From positions 806,001-870,000 of the forward strand of contig NZ_CP045700.1 of assembly GCF_009601765.2 (NCBI RefSeq): a stretch of 64,000 nt of DNA. Reading direction: 5' to 3'. Of this stretch, positions 8,759-17,612 are shown piece by piece. The stretch's first letter is position 1. Each line of letters begins with the position of its first letter. The stretch is from Vibrio algicola (GTDB taxonomy: Bacteria > Pseudomonadota > Gammaproteobacteria > Enterobacterales > Vibrionaceae). A model generated the notes under the pieces. The model was not told the origin of the DNA. It worked only from the letters and a program-made list of their open reading frames with translations, and made no database searches. The translations under genes were made by a program, and so were the position numbers.

Positions 8759-9640
8759 TTATTTTTTTAGACCGTTGAAGTAATCAAAGATGACAGGAAC
8801 GTCGTTTTGACCAAGACCGGCATCAACCGCAGCTTGTAGGTTTGCAGAAGTACCTTGAGCGATTAGAGACTCGCTGCCTAGGTCTGAAACCATTTGATTG
8901 AAGTAACCAAGGTCTTTGTTTGCGTTTGCAACAGAGAAACCTAGTTTTTCTTCGCCGTCTACTGCGTAGAATTTACAGAATTGCATGAATGGTGAGTTAG
9001 ATGGACCAGCAGACATGATGTCAAACAACTGTTGACCGTCAACACCAGCCGCTTTTGCAACAGCAAATGCTTGAGACATAGCCGTAACCGTTGTCATACC
9101 GATGAAGTTGTTGATAAGTTTTGTTGTGTGGCCAGCACCAAGTTTACCAAGGTGGAATACGTTTTCGCCTTGCTCTTCCAATAAAGGTTTTACTTTATTG
9201 AAAGTATCCATATCACCAGCTGCCATGATGTTTAATAAACCATCTTTAGCGTGTGCAGGAGTACGACCTAGAGGGGCATCGATCATGCCGCAACCTTTTT
9301 CAGCAAGTTGTGCGCCGATTTGGATAGTAGAAGCTGGGATAGAAGTACCGAAGTCGATTAGAGTAGAACCTGCTTTAATACCGGCTAACACACCATCTTC
9401 ACCGTTAACGATTTTTTCAACAACCGCTGAAGTTGTAAGGCAAAACTCAACCACATCAGAAGCCGCTGCTAGTTCTTTAGCAGAAGTGAATTGAGTCGCG
9501 TTACCACGAGCAAGAACAGCATCAACTGCATCTTGGCTAAGATCCATAACGTTAACTTGGTAGCCACGTTTTTGTAGGTTTTCAACCATGTTGCCGCCCA
9601 TAAGGCCAAGACCGATGAAACCGATTACTGGTTTAGACAT
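8759..9640 (-). CDS. dehR: Beta-hydroxyacid dehydrogenase, probable DEH reductase (DehR-like)
   Basis: NAD(P)-dependent reductase of 293 aa in the 3-hydroxyisobutyrate dehydrogenase family. The Rossmann motif GFIGLGLMGGNM is at about 8-19, the substrate loop DAPLGRTPAHAKDG at about 121-134, and the catalytic Lys block GAGHTTKLINNFIG at about 168-181. In alginate-degrading vibrios a member of this family (DehR) reduces 4-deoxy-L-erythro-5-hexoseulose uronate to KDG, the KdgK substrate, and the neighbourhood supports that role here. 2-hydroxy-3-oxopropionate reductase is the alternative by sequence alone. A TTATTGTATG operator half-site sits 20 bp upstream of the start. Confidence 0.85.
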   Translation of the reverse strand: MSKPVIGFIGLGLMGGNMVENLQKRGYQVNVMDLSQDAVDAVLARGNATQFTSAKELAAASDVVEFCLTTSAVVEKIVNGEDGVLAGIKAGSTLIDFGTSIPASTIQIGAQLAEKGCGMIDAPLGRTPAHAKDGLLNIMAAGDMDTFNKVKPLLEEQGENVFHLGKLGAGHTTKLINNFIGMTTVTAMSQAFAVAKAAGVDGQQLFDIMSAGPSNSPFMQFCKFYAVDGEEKLGFSVANANKDLGYFNQMVSDLGSESLIAQGTSANLQAAVDAGLGQNDVPVIFDYFNGLKK

Positions 9641-9659
9641 ATCTAACTCCTAAAATGTA

Positions 9660-9764
9660 TTATTGTATGCTTTATTAAGTTTGCTAATAATATACGCCTA
9701 CTGTTGTTTAAGCAATGTTTGCGTATCGAAAATTGGTGTTTAATGTGATCTATGCCTTTTTTCA
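9660..9764 (-). promoter_or_regulatory. Candidate dehR promoter: operator half-site and CRP-like half-site
   Basis: TTATTGTATG at 9660-9669 matches the left half and spacer of the palindrome at 5226-5242, but the right half is not conserved. Further upstream TTTAATGTGATCT (9740-9752) contains a perfect CRP left half (TGTGA at 9744) with a poor right half. The same 13-mer recurs at 10938 before the PL7 lyase. Confidence 0.4.
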
Positions 9765-9827
9765 CTTAGGCACAATCACAAAGAGAGATAAAACCTTCAG
9801 CTGAAGGCTATTATCTCTGCTTAATGG

Positions 9828-10880
9828 TTATTGATTTAAATTCAGTTTAAAGAAACTCACTTGAGTGTAGTCGCCTTTATCAACACCGTTATTGGTACAT
9901 TGTGAAGAACCAGTATTACATTGGTTGTAAGCACCCGCTTTAAAGTACATCCAATCTTGTGCATAGCTAGTGTCTTTTGCTTCACCTGGGTATGGCTTGC
10001 TTAGATCAACATCGAAAACCTTAACGACCTGATTGCTTTGACCGATATTTTTCTTAAAGGTTAAATGCATAACGTTATTGGTGATTGAGACATCATAAGA
10101 AAAAACTTCACCTAAACGAATGCCATCTTCCGGGTTGCTGTCATTAGCAGACAGTTTATTGTGACCGAATACGTCGTGTTTAATATCTTTACGGTCAGCT
10201 TTATTGGTTGGATTTGTTTCGTAATTCCAAGACACAGAACCGTATTCATGATTTGGTAATTTACGATAAATGATTTTTAATGGCTCATTATTTGAACCAT
10301 GGATCTGACCAATAACCGTGGCATGCGCGCCAGATTTTGCATCGTTACCACTTAAACTCACCCAATCGACCGCTAAAGTTGCTGACAATTCACCACCGAC
10401 AGAGCCGTAAGATCCAGCATCAGTATGGCTTGCTACCACAAAGTTATTCTTTGGATCGTTGTAACCATCCGCGAGCATTGCTCGTAGCTCAGTACGTGCA
10501 TTTTTGCTGTTTGGTGTGGTTACCGCTTGGTTTGGTACACGAAATACCATGGCGCCAGTTTTAGCATCGGTAAAGAACCAATCTGGATTAGAGAACGCTG
10601 GTACTTGGTTATTTAATTGATCTTTTGATAATTCCATCACCTTACCGCGACGCTCTGGTTTGTCGTCTGGATAAGGAAGGTTGATTTTCCATTTAGTTAG
10701 ATCAAAGTTTTCCGATGGCGCTTTAGTTACGTCTAATTGCTTAGAAAGCGCTTGTTGGTATGCGGTTGGCTGAGTCATTGGTGCCGTCATTGGCACAACT
10801 GATTTGGCCGTGGTTTCATCACTAGAAGAACAGCCCGCAAGCACGCCAGCAACTGCCAACGCTAAATATACTTTTTTCAT
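9828..10880 (-). CDS. Alginate lyase PL7, lipoprotein
   Basis: Lyase of 350 aa with a lipoprotein signal: MKKVYLALAVAGVLAGC, with lipobox LAGC and acceptor Cys 17, so it is probably anchored to the outer membrane. After a Thr/Pro-rich linker comes the PL7 beta-jelly roll with the three family motifs: ARTELR at about 128-133, QIH at 192-194 and YFKAGAYNQ at about 312-320, which carry the catalytic and substrate residues. It would cut polymeric alginate at the cell surface into oligomers. It is transcribed alone on the minus strand with an operator half-site and CRP-like sequence upstream. The QIH form is often linked with polyguluronate activity, but specificity is not decided here. Confidence 0.94.
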   Translation of the reverse strand: MKKVYLALAVAGVLAGCSSSDETTAKSVVPMTAPMTQPTAYQQALSKQLDVTKAPSENFDLTKWKINLPYPDDKPERRGKVMELSKDQLNNQVPAFSNPDWFFTDAKTGAMVFRVPNQAVTTPNSKNARTELRAMLADGYNDPKNNFVVASHTDAGSYGSVGGELSATLAVDWVSLSGNDAKSGAHATVIGQIHGSNNEPLKIIYRKLPNHEYGSVSWNYETNPTNKADRKDIKHDVFGHNKLSANDSNPEDGIRLGEVFSYDVSITNNVMHLTFKKNIGQSNQVVKVFDVDLSKPYPGEAKDTSYAQDWMYFKAGAYNQCNTGSSQCTNNGVDKGDYTQVSFFKLNLNQ

Positions 10881-10925
10881 TATTTTATTCCATTATGATT
10901 ACTCGTCTACGCTAACTATAAGGTC

Positions 10926-10957
10926 TTATTGTATGATTTAATGTGATCTGAAATGAA
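10926..10957 (-). promoter_or_regulatory. Operator half-site and CRP-like sequence upstream of PL7 lyase
   Basis: CTTATTGTATGA (10925-10936) equals 12 bases of the kdgF/PL17 operator, with a degenerate right half. TGTGATCTGAAATGAA (10942-10957) is a CRP-like site with only the left half good. The remaining gap up to 11185 is AT-rich, contains no ORF and precedes a TRAP remnant. Confidence 0.42.
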
Positions 10958-11185
10958 TTTCTACCATTTCATTGTTCTGATAGCAGAAAACCCCTCCTTC
11001 TAAGCGACTCATTACCCCCTATTCAACGAATTAAAAACGCTAATTTGATACCAACAAAACCTTAGTAAATGTGTGTCTTTTAACCAAAACCAGTTTGTCT
11101 ATTAAAAGCTACAAGCCTTTTAAGTGGTGAATATAAAAAGTGTGATCAACAACAGTGCACTGATTATATTTCGAGCTAAATAAGT

Positions 11186-11692
11186 TTGTCAGATATGAAG
11201 ACCATCAGTATTGAAACCACTGAAATCACTGGCATCATGCTGTTTATCATTGGTGCATCGACCATTATGTCTTGGGCGATGGCATTTACTGGCTTGCCAA
11301 GCATGATCAGTGATTGGATGCTGTCAATCTCAGATAATCCAATTATTATCTTCATTCTAATGAACATCATCTTGTTGATCATTGGTATGTTTATGGATTT
11401 AACCCCAGCGTTATTGATCTTTACCCCTATCTTTATGCCAATCGCGACTCAGTTAGGTATGGATCCTATTCACTTTGCAATGATGATCATCTTTAACCTT
11501 TGTATTGGCATAGCCACCCCTCCAGTAGGAACCGCCTTGTTTGTGGGTTGTAGTGTAAGCGGAGCCAAAATTGAAGATGTCATCCGCGCGATTTTGCCTT
11601 TCTGTGCGGTATTGATCGTCACATTAATGTTGATCACTTTTGTGCCAGCACTAAGCTTGTACTTACCAAAAATGTTCGGATTGATTCAATAA
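11186..11692 (+). pseudogene. TRAP transporter large permease (DctM), C-terminal remnant
   Basis: Only the last ~168 residues of a DctM-type permease survive (family members are about 430 aa). Visible are several membrane helices and the C-terminal signatures GMFMDLTPALLIFTPIFMP and NLCIGIATPPVGTALFVGC. The frame is closed upstream by a stop at 11177 and could only begin at TTG 11186 or ATG 11195; no dctP or dctQ lies nearby. The parent gene was probably the uptake system of the alginate island, where TRAP transporters are common, and has been deleted at its 5' side. A permease fragment of this size should not transport. Confidence 0.85.
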
Positions 11693-11867
11693 GCTTTACA
11701 ATTTTTAATCTACATAATTCATGTAAAGCTTAGATTATCAGTATCAGCAATACGCACAACGGCAGGCTATAAGTACTCATTCTATGGCTTGTCGTTTCTT
11801 TATTTTTGTTATACCAATCGCGAACTTAAACCCTAGATTCTAACAATAAACTACCCAATTCTTAATC
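11693..11867. other. Non-coding gap with a 10-bp stem after the TRAP remnant
   Basis: AAGCTTTACA (11691-11700) pairs with TGTAAAGCTT (11722-11731) across a 21-nt loop without a T-tract. Otherwise it is AT-rich DNA leading into the promoter of the second PL7 gene; no ORF is credible. Confidence 0.4.
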
Positions 11868-11907
11868 TGTGATAAATCTCACTACGTGAATAATTGTATT
11901 ATAATAA
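11868..11907 (+). promoter_or_regulatory. CRP site followed by alginate-type operator before second PL7 lyase
   Basis: TGTGATAAATCTCACT (11868-11883) is a near-consensus CRP site. Seven bases on, TAATTGT-ATT-ATAATAA (11891-11907) matches the 5226-5242 operator at 14 of 17 positions with the same 7-3-7 layout. The CRP-then-operator order is the same as before kdgF. This is the clearest activator/operator pair of the set. Confidence 0.6.
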
Positions 11908-12003
11908 GATGTTTCTGTTGGTTTGTTTTCAGCTTGCTTGAATATCGTGTAGTCCAACACCCCTATTTAACATTAATAATTAAAACGATAACAAGGACAG
12001 ACA

Positions 12004-13068
12004 ATGTTTAAAAAATTCCTCTACATGTCAGTGGTTTTAGGTTTTTCTGCTAACGCAATGGCACAAACTCAAGGCCATCTTCCAGTACCTGCCGATAAAT
12101 TCAATATGATGAATTGGAAAATAACAGTACCTGAAGACAGAGATCAAAATGGCAAGATTGATGAGATTGAAGGGGTGGCGATGTTTAGCTATTCAAACCC
12201 TGATTTTTTCTATCTAGATGATAATGGTGACATGGTTTTCCAAGTACAAAATAAAGCCATCACCACATCGGGTTCTTCAAATGCTCGTTCTGAACTACGC
12301 CAAATGCTACGTGGTACGGATTTAACGGTTGATGTTAAAGCGCCAGCCAATAACTTTGCAATTCCGGCTCATAAGAATGCCGATCAATATGGTGCAATTG
12401 GCGGCAAGTTGTCTGCTACCTTGAAAGTAAATCATGTTTCAACGCATGCTAACCAGCCAGATAAGTTCCCGGCATACTCTGTGGTAGTGGGTCAAATTCA
12501 CGCTAACAAAGATCCAAAACTTATTGCCGCTAATACCACTTTTGGTGAAGGTAATGAACCGCTTAAAATCTTTTACAAAAAATGGCCAGGACACGAAAAT
12601 GGTTCAGTATTTTGGAACTACGAACGTAACCTAGCTAAGAAAGATCCAAACCGGGTTGATATTGCTTACCCAGTATGGGGCAACACATGGGATAACAAAG
12701 CCGATCCTAAAGATGCGGGTATTGCGTTAGGTGAAGAGTTTAGCTATGTGGTGAATGTTGAAGGCAATATTATGCATTTAACCTTCACATCGAAAAATCA
12801 TAAGACGGTTAAATACAATATTGACCTGTCTAAAAATATCGATGCTAACGGTAAAGTCGATCCAAAAGATAACCCACACGGCTACGCACAAGATTCTTTC
12901 TATTTCAAGGCCGGTGCTTACGGTCAATGTAGTGTGAAAGATGATGCGGGCTTCTGGTCTCCAGGTTGTGCTGGTACTGGTGATTTCGCCACGGATATGA
13001 AAAATGGCGACTACAACAGTGTGTCTTTCTCTGCGCTAGAAGTAAGTGGTCCAACGGCTAAAAAATAA
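12004..13068 (+). CDS. Alginate lyase PL7, secreted
   Basis: Lyase of 354 aa with a classical signal peptide (about 1-20, ANAMA|QTQ). PL7 motifs are present: ARSELR at about 94-99, QIH at 164-166 and YFKAGAYGQ at 300-308. Two Cys in the loop after the last motif (GQCSVKD...SPGCAG) may form a disulphide. It is paralogous to the PL7 lipoprotein upstream but lacks the lipobox, so it is probably released to the periplasm or medium. An AAGGACAGACA ribosome site precedes the ATG, and a GCCCGC terminator follows. It acts first in alginate breakdown; products would feed the PL17 enzymes after import. Confidence 0.94.
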   Translation: MFKKFLYMSVVLGFSANAMAQTQGHLPVPADKFNMMNWKITVPEDRDQNGKIDEIEGVAMFSYSNPDFFYLDDNGDMVFQVQNKAITTSGSSNARSELRQMLRGTDLTVDVKAPANNFAIPAHKNADQYGAIGGKLSATLKVNHVSTHANQPDKFPAYSVVVGQIHANKDPKLIAANTTFGEGNEPLKIFYKKWPGHENGSVFWNYERNLAKKDPNRVDIAYPVWGNTWDNKADPKDAGIALGEEFSYVVNVEGNIMHLTFTSKNHKTVKYNIDLSKNIDANGKVDPKDNPHGYAQDSFYFKAGAYGQCSVKDDAGFWSPGCAGTGDFATDMKNGDYNSVSFSALEVSGPTAKK

Positions 13069-13110
13069 GCCTGATGTACTTATTAATAAACACAATAATT
13101 AACTAACGTC

Positions 13111-13148
13111 AAAGCCCGCTTTCTCCCCAAGTTAAGCGGGCTTTTTTT
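13111..13148 (+). terminator. Intrinsic terminator after PL7 lyase
   Basis: Stem AAAGCCCGCTT/AAGCGGGCTTT with a 12-nt loop and seven T. Nearly the same sequence, including CAAGTTA in the loop, recurs at 15725-15758. Confidence 0.88.
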
Positions 13149-13285
13149 GATCAATATTGATGAGATTGGCGCAACTTGGTTCCGCTTATCTCGAGCGTGG
13201 AATGGGTGACTATGCTTGTTCTATGCGTGAATAAATCGAATTAAATTTAAGATAACAAATTGCCAAAATTGGAAGGAATAGAAAG

Positions 13286-14410
13286 ATGACAGATAAAAAG
13301 AAAGTGCTCGTATTCGGTACTGGTTTTGCAGGCCAAGGTCACACCAAAGCATTTCGCGATGCGGGCGCTGAAGTTGTCGGAATTGTCGGTCGTAATATTG
13401 ATGTGGTGAAAGAGGTCGCACAAAAATTAGATATTCCTTTTTTTGGTTCCGATTGGGCGAAAGCATTAGAGCAATGTAAGCCGGATATCGTATCGATTGC
13501 CACTCCAGGCGGCGCTCACGTTGAACCTATCACCCAAGCCATTAATGCTGGTTGTCATGTATTTTGCGATAAGCCCCTTTCTGAAAGTGGCGATAGCGCA
13601 ACTAAACTGTACCAATTAGCACAAGAAAAAAAGGTTAAAACCGCTTTCGCTTCTAGCTTTTGTTACATGCCGCATATTATTCAAGCCAAACAAATGGTGG
13701 CAGAAGGTCTTATCGGTGAACCATTAGAAGTTGAATGTATTTCTCATTTCAATCTCGATAAACACATTCCCTTTGGCTGGTCACATCGCATCGAAAATGG
13801 TGGCGGTCGTCTAAATAACAACTTCACACACTTAGTGTCGATTGTGACCTCTGTGATTGGCGAAAATATTTTATCCTTTCACGGTGAAGTGCGTAATGAC
13901 ATGCCAAAAGCGCCGGTTGTTCAAGGGGTACATAACTTCATGGAGCGTCGTAATTTCATTCCTAACGACTTAAATGATCCGTCTTTAGAGTGGAAAGATT
14001 GCGATGTGGAATGGTCTTACACCGTACTGATGCAACTTGAAAGCCGCATTCCAGCGAAACAACCTGTCTCTGTGTTATTTAAACACGGCGGTTTAGTTCC
14101 TCGTTTTAACGAAGATCATATTGTTTTTCATGGCAGCAAAGGTTCTATTTATATTAAAGGTAACTACGGTGCGGGTCCTTTGTACCTTCTTGATCAAGAG
14201 GGAGATAAACAATGGCAAGAAGTGACTCTACCGGCTGAGATTAAAAAATTACTGCCAAATATCGAAGATGATACACAAAGAAGTTGGACCCACCTTGCGA
14301 TTCAATTAGTCAAAGATGTGAGTGGCGAAACGGTTGAACCTTACCAAACGTTTAAAGAAGGTTCTGAGTACCAAGAGATCATCGATGTGATCAGAAACGG
14401 AAATAAATAA
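13286..14410 (+). CDS. Gfo/Idh/MocA family oxidoreductase
   Basis: Sugar-type dehydrogenase of 374 aa. The N-terminal Rossmann fold opens KVLVFGTGFAGQGHTKAF at about 6-23, and the conserved dinucleotide/substrate segment CDKPLSESGDSA sits at about 93-104, with the Lys of the CxKP motif. The C-terminal half is the alpha/beta substrate domain. Only one base separates its stop from the mannonate-dehydratase-like gene, so the two are translationally coupled. A reasonable inference is oxidation or reduction of a uronate or aldonate that leads to the dehydratase substrate. The exact sugar cannot be read from sequence. A GGAAGGAA ribosome site decides the start. Confidence 0.82.
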   Translation: MTDKKKVLVFGTGFAGQGHTKAFRDAGAEVVGIVGRNIDVVKEVAQKLDIPFFGSDWAKALEQCKPDIVSIATPGGAHVEPITQAINAGCHVFCDKPLSESGDSATKLYQLAQEKKVKTAFASSFCYMPHIIQAKQMVAEGLIGEPLEVECISHFNLDKHIPFGWSHRIENGGGRLNNNFTHLVSIVTSVIGENILSFHGEVRNDMPKAPVVQGVHNFMERRNFIPNDLNDPSLEWKDCDVEWSYTVLMQLESRIPAKQPVSVLFKHGGLVPRFNEDHIVFHGSKGSIYIKGNYGAGPLYLLDQEGDKQWQEVTLPAEIKKLLPNIEDDTQRSWTHLAIQLVKDVSGETVEPYQTFKEGSEYQEIIDVIRNGNK

Positions 14411-14411
14411 C

Positions 14412-15638
14412 ATGAAAATTACTGGCGCAGAAGTCTTTGTTGGTGGCCCAAATAAAAACTATGTCACCCTTAAAATTATGACCGATGAAGGCATTTATGG
14501 TTTAGGTGATGCCACTTTAAACACTCGTGAAACCTTACCGGCTCATTATTTACAAGAATATTTGATCCCGTGCCTAATCGGTATGGATCCGCGTAAGAGT
14601 GAAGATATTTGGCAATATTTTTACCGTGGTGCTTACTTTCGTCGGGGCCCGATTGCGATGGCGGCAATTGGTGCTATCGATATGGCATTGTGGGATATCA
14701 AAGGCAAAATTGCAGGTTTGCCACTGTACCAACTTTTTGGTGGTAAAAGTCGCGATGCGGCAATGGTTTATGCTCATGCCTCGGGTAACGATCTGGCAGA
14801 GTTGATGGATTCAATTGCTTACTATCGTGAACAAGGTTACCAAGCGGTACGTGTCCAATGCGGCATTCCGGGGATGCCAAAAGATGGCGGCTACGCGGTG
14901 GCTGAAAAAGGCAATACTAAAAACTACATTACCAATTTTTCAGGCAATGGACCCAAAATCGAAACTTGGAACACCGATAAATACATGCGTTATATGCCAG
15001 ATGCTTTAGGAGAAATACGCGATAAATTCGGCTGGGACATGAAATTATTACACGATGTGCATCACCGCTTATTACCACGTGAAGCGGCGCAGTTTGCTAA
15101 AGAAGTCGAACAACATCGTTTGTATTGGTTAGAAGATCCAACCCCAGCGGAAGATCAATCGGCGCTTGAAATAATTCGCCAGCACTCCACCACCCCGATT
15201 GCTATCGGCGAAGTGTTTAACTCGATTTATGATTGTAATAAGCTAATCCAAAGTAACTTAATTGACTTTATCCGTGTATCGGCCACTTATGCTGGCGGTA
15301 TCACTTCGGTCAAACGTATTGTGGATTTAGCCGCGTTGCATAATGTGCAAACCGGTTTCCATGGCGCGCCAAGTCACTCACCATTATCAATGGCGGCACA
15401 AGGACATTTGAATGCTTGGGCTCCTAACTTTGGTATTCAAGAATACTTAGTGTTAGGCACACCCGAATGTGACGCATTATTCCCATCAGAACATAAAATG
15501 GAAAATGGGTTCTTCTATGTCAGCGACGCGCCTGGCTTAGGTGTCGACTTTGATGAAAAAGAAGCCTCACGCTACGAATTTAAACGTGGTTACCATCCAG
15601 TCACTCGTTTAGAAGATGGGACGGTGTGGAATTATTAA
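14412..15638 (+). CDS. manD: Mannonate dehydratase-type enolase superfamily enzyme
   Basis: Protein of 408 aa in the mandelate racemase/enolase superfamily, ManD/RspA branch. The capping domain MKITGAEVFVGGPNKNYVTL is followed by the barrel, with the metal ligand and acid/base residues in LLHDVHHRL (about 213-221), YWLEDPTPAED (about 238-248), IAIGEVFNS and GFHGAPSHSP. ManD enzymes dehydrate D-mannonate (and in some cases D-gluconate) to KDG, which KdgK in this island can phosphorylate. It forms a two-gene operon with the oxidoreductase. Low-efficiency family members with other roles exist, so the substrate is probable rather than certain. Confidence 0.85.
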   Translation: MKITGAEVFVGGPNKNYVTLKIMTDEGIYGLGDATLNTRETLPAHYLQEYLIPCLIGMDPRKSEDIWQYFYRGAYFRRGPIAMAAIGAIDMALWDIKGKIAGLPLYQLFGGKSRDAAMVYAHASGNDLAELMDSIAYYREQGYQAVRVQCGIPGMPKDGGYAVAEKGNTKNYITNFSGNGPKIETWNTDKYMRYMPDALGEIRDKFGWDMKLLHDVHHRLLPREAAQFAKEVEQHRLYWLEDPTPAEDQSALEIIRQHSTTPIAIGEVFNSIYDCNKLIQSNLIDFIRVSATYAGGITSVKRIVDLAALHNVQTGFHGAPSHSPLSMAAQGHLNAWAPNFGIQEYLVLGTPECDALFPSEHKMENGFFYVSDAPGLGVDFDEKEASRYEFKRGYHPVTRLEDGTVWNY

Positions 15639-15724
15639 GACCGACTCATAACAAAACAATCACGAGTGATTAGAGGCCGTTATACCAAAATAGTTACCGC
15701 CCCTTAATATAACTCATGAGCCAC

Positions 15725-15758
15725 AAAGCCCGTTTACGTCCAAGTTAGCGGGCTTTTT
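15725..15758 (+). terminator. Intrinsic terminator after the mannonate dehydratase gene
   Basis: AAAGCCCG/CGGGCTTT stem plus T5. It resembles the terminator at 13111-13148 so closely that the oxidoreductase/dehydratase pair is bracketed by homologous terminators. Confidence 0.85.
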
Positions 15759-16048
15759 CATTTTGCATCTTACACCAGATCATTTGATGTTCTTTATTTC
15801 CCACCACATGATAATTAACGTCATAAAAACCATAAGCACCATTGATTCGTGACGTTTAATTGCACTTGCTCCCACTTCGCCTAACTGCCAATGCGTATGC
15901 TTATCGCTCGACCATAATTGTTAACAATAATTTAACACCATGGCTGAGTAGAATAATAAATCGAGATCGAGCGATGCTGGTCGATACTCATTAATTACCC
16001 TAAGTTATTGAAGGGTATGTATAGGACATACGAAAAGGATGTAAGTTG
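15759..16048. other. Non-coding region upstream of tctC, with palindrome
   Basis: Contains the perfect 12-bp palindrome ATTGTTAACAAT at 15917-15928, a possible regulator site that differs from the alginate operator in half-site spacing. Otherwise AT-rich promoter DNA; no ORF seen. AAGGAT at 16035-16040 is the tctC ribosome site. Confidence 0.4.
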
Positions 16049-17035
16049 ATGATAAAATTAAAACAACTCTTCGCTGGCGCAGTGATCGCAACCACTTCAC
16101 TTCTCTCGGTTAATTCTGCTGTCGCGGCCGATTACCCACCACATACTATCAATATGGTTGCTCCATCGGGTGCAGGTGGCGGTTGGGATCTCACCATCCG
16201 TACCGTCGCGAAAACCCTAAAAGATACTGGCATTGTGAATTCTAATATGCCCGTGATTAATCGTCCTGGTGGCGGTGGCGCGGTCAACTTAGCCTATATG
16301 CAAACGCAAAAAGGCAAAGGCGATTTGATCTCAGTTTACTCACCACCCATTTTGTTAACTAACTTAACCGGCTTAACGCAATACAGTTATAAAGACACCA
16401 CCCCTCTCGCACGTTTGATCACCGATTACGCCGCTTTTGTGGTACCTGAAAATTCGAAATACCACTCAATTAAAGAGGTGATGGAAGCGCTTAAAAAAGA
16501 TCCGAAATCAGTCAAGATTGGCGGTGCATCTGCCGCCGGTTCTATGGATCATATTCAATTCCTTTTAGTGGCCAAAGCCGCAGGTGTTGAGAACCTTCGC
16601 CAAATTGATTACATCTCCTTCCAAGATGGCAGCCTAGTGGCTCAAGCGCTCGGTGGGCATGTTGATCTTATTTCAACCGGTCTTGGCGATGTTGCCGGCC
16701 TAGTTGAAAGCGGCAAATTGCATGCACTGGCACAAACGGCGGATAAGCGCATTGGTTCTGGTCTAATTGCAGAGATTCCAACCGTAAAAGAAGAAGGCAT
16801 TGATGTGACGTTCGAAAACTGGCGTGGTCTGTTTGGCCCGAAAGATATGCCAGCCGATGCAGTTAAATACTGGCAGCAAGCGTTAGAAAAAATGGTTGCA
16901 ACGCCAGAATGGAAAGCCGCGCTAAAACGTAATGGTTGGGATAATGCTTATCAAAATGATAAAGATTTTACCTCTTTCCTATCCACCACTAATGAACAAT
17001 ATAAATCATTGATTAAAGAAGTATTTGGTCGATAA
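16049..17035 (+). CDS. tctC: Tripartite tricarboxylate transporter substrate-binding protein (TctC/Bug)
   Basis: Periplasmic solute receptor of 328 aa with a signal peptide (cleavage near SAVAA|DYPP). Family features are YPPHTINMVAPSGAGGGWDLTIR at the mature N-terminus and INRPGGGGAVNLAYM, the anion-binding loop. ATG 16049 is preferred over the TTG one codon upstream because AAGGAT is correctly spaced. It heads a tctC-tctB-tctA operon. Bug receptors bind carboxylates, so a uronate or aldonate ligand is plausible next to this island. The membrane subunit TctA is truncated, so the receptor may have no working partner here. Confidence 0.88.
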   Translation: MIKLKQLFAGAVIATTSLLSVNSAVAADYPPHTINMVAPSGAGGGWDLTIRTVAKTLKDTGIVNSNMPVINRPGGGGAVNLAYMQTQKGKGDLISVYSPPILLTNLTGLTQYSYKDTTPLARLITDYAAFVVPENSKYHSIKEVMEALKKDPKSVKIGGASAAGSMDHIQFLLVAKAAGVENLRQIDYISFQDGSLVAQALGGHVDLISTGLGDVAGLVESGKLHALAQTADKRIGSGLIAEIPTVKEEGIDVTFENWRGLFGPKDMPADAVKYWQQALEKMVATPEWKAALKRNGWDNAYQNDKDFTSFLSTTNEQYKSLIKEVFGR

Positions 17036-17115
17036 GTTCGTTATCAAAAGTAACAGGCAAGAAGGGGTTGCGCTCTTCTTCGCCTTCTTTTAACCATGAC
17101 AAGTGAAGGTGAGAT

Positions 17116-17601
17116 ATGTCAAAACAACCAAATTGGGATGGCCTAACGGGGCTATTTAGTATTGTCTTTGGGCTGACTTATGGAGGTTATGCCTACAACA
17201 TGCCTCAGCCCATGTTTGGCAATCCACTTGAAGCGATTTTTATGCCGCTTGCTATATCGGCTATCGCAATTTTTATCGGTGTCTTGCTTATCATTAAAGG
17301 CGGGATACAACCTTCGATTCTGGCCATAAAATCGTTGCTCAATGAAAGCCAACAAAGAAAAGTGGATCGTCGTAAGATCGCCATCACTTGTGTGATCAGT
17401 TTTTTATACGCACTGACTTTTGAGCATCTTGGCTACGTTGTCAGTACTTTCTTCTTTATGTTTGCCATGTTGATGGTGACTTGTGGACAACAATACTGGA
17501 AAAAAGGCGCATTAATCGCTTTTGTTTTCGCCACTGGGGTTTTCTTCACCTTTAATGACTTACTTTCAGTCAACCTCCCTCCTTTTCCATTATTTAACTA
17601 A
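17116..17601 (+). CDS. tctB: Tripartite tricarboxylate transporter small membrane subunit TctB
   Basis: Membrane protein of 161 aa with about four hydrophobic helices (roughly 8-25, 38-60, 84-103 and 108-150), the size and layout of TctB. It lies 80 bp after tctC and 11 bp before tctA. TctB associates with the large TctA permease. It reads as intact, though its partner is truncated. Confidence 0.82.
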   Translation: MSKQPNWDGLTGLFSIVFGLTYGGYAYNMPQPMFGNPLEAIFMPLAISAIAIFIGVLLIIKGGIQPSILAIKSLLNESQQRKVDRRKIAITCVISFLYALTFEHLGYVVSTFFFMFAMLMVTCGQQYWKKGALIAFVFATGVFFTFNDLLSVNLPPFPLFN

Positions 17602-17612
17602 CGGAGCTAATC

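Noticed and set aside
11176..11382. Minus-strand ORF antisense to the DctM remnant
   Set aside because: Hydrophobic shadow of the plus-strand permease codons; no start signal.
13161..13235. 25-codon frame (ends MGDYACSMRE) upstream of the oxidoreductase
   Set aside because: Too short, no ribosome site, lies between a terminator and the next promoter; possible debris but unsupported.
15917..15928. ATTGTTAACAAT palindrome considered as another alginate operator
   Set aside because: Half-site spacing is 2 rather than 3 bases and flanks do not match; kept only as a generic palindrome.
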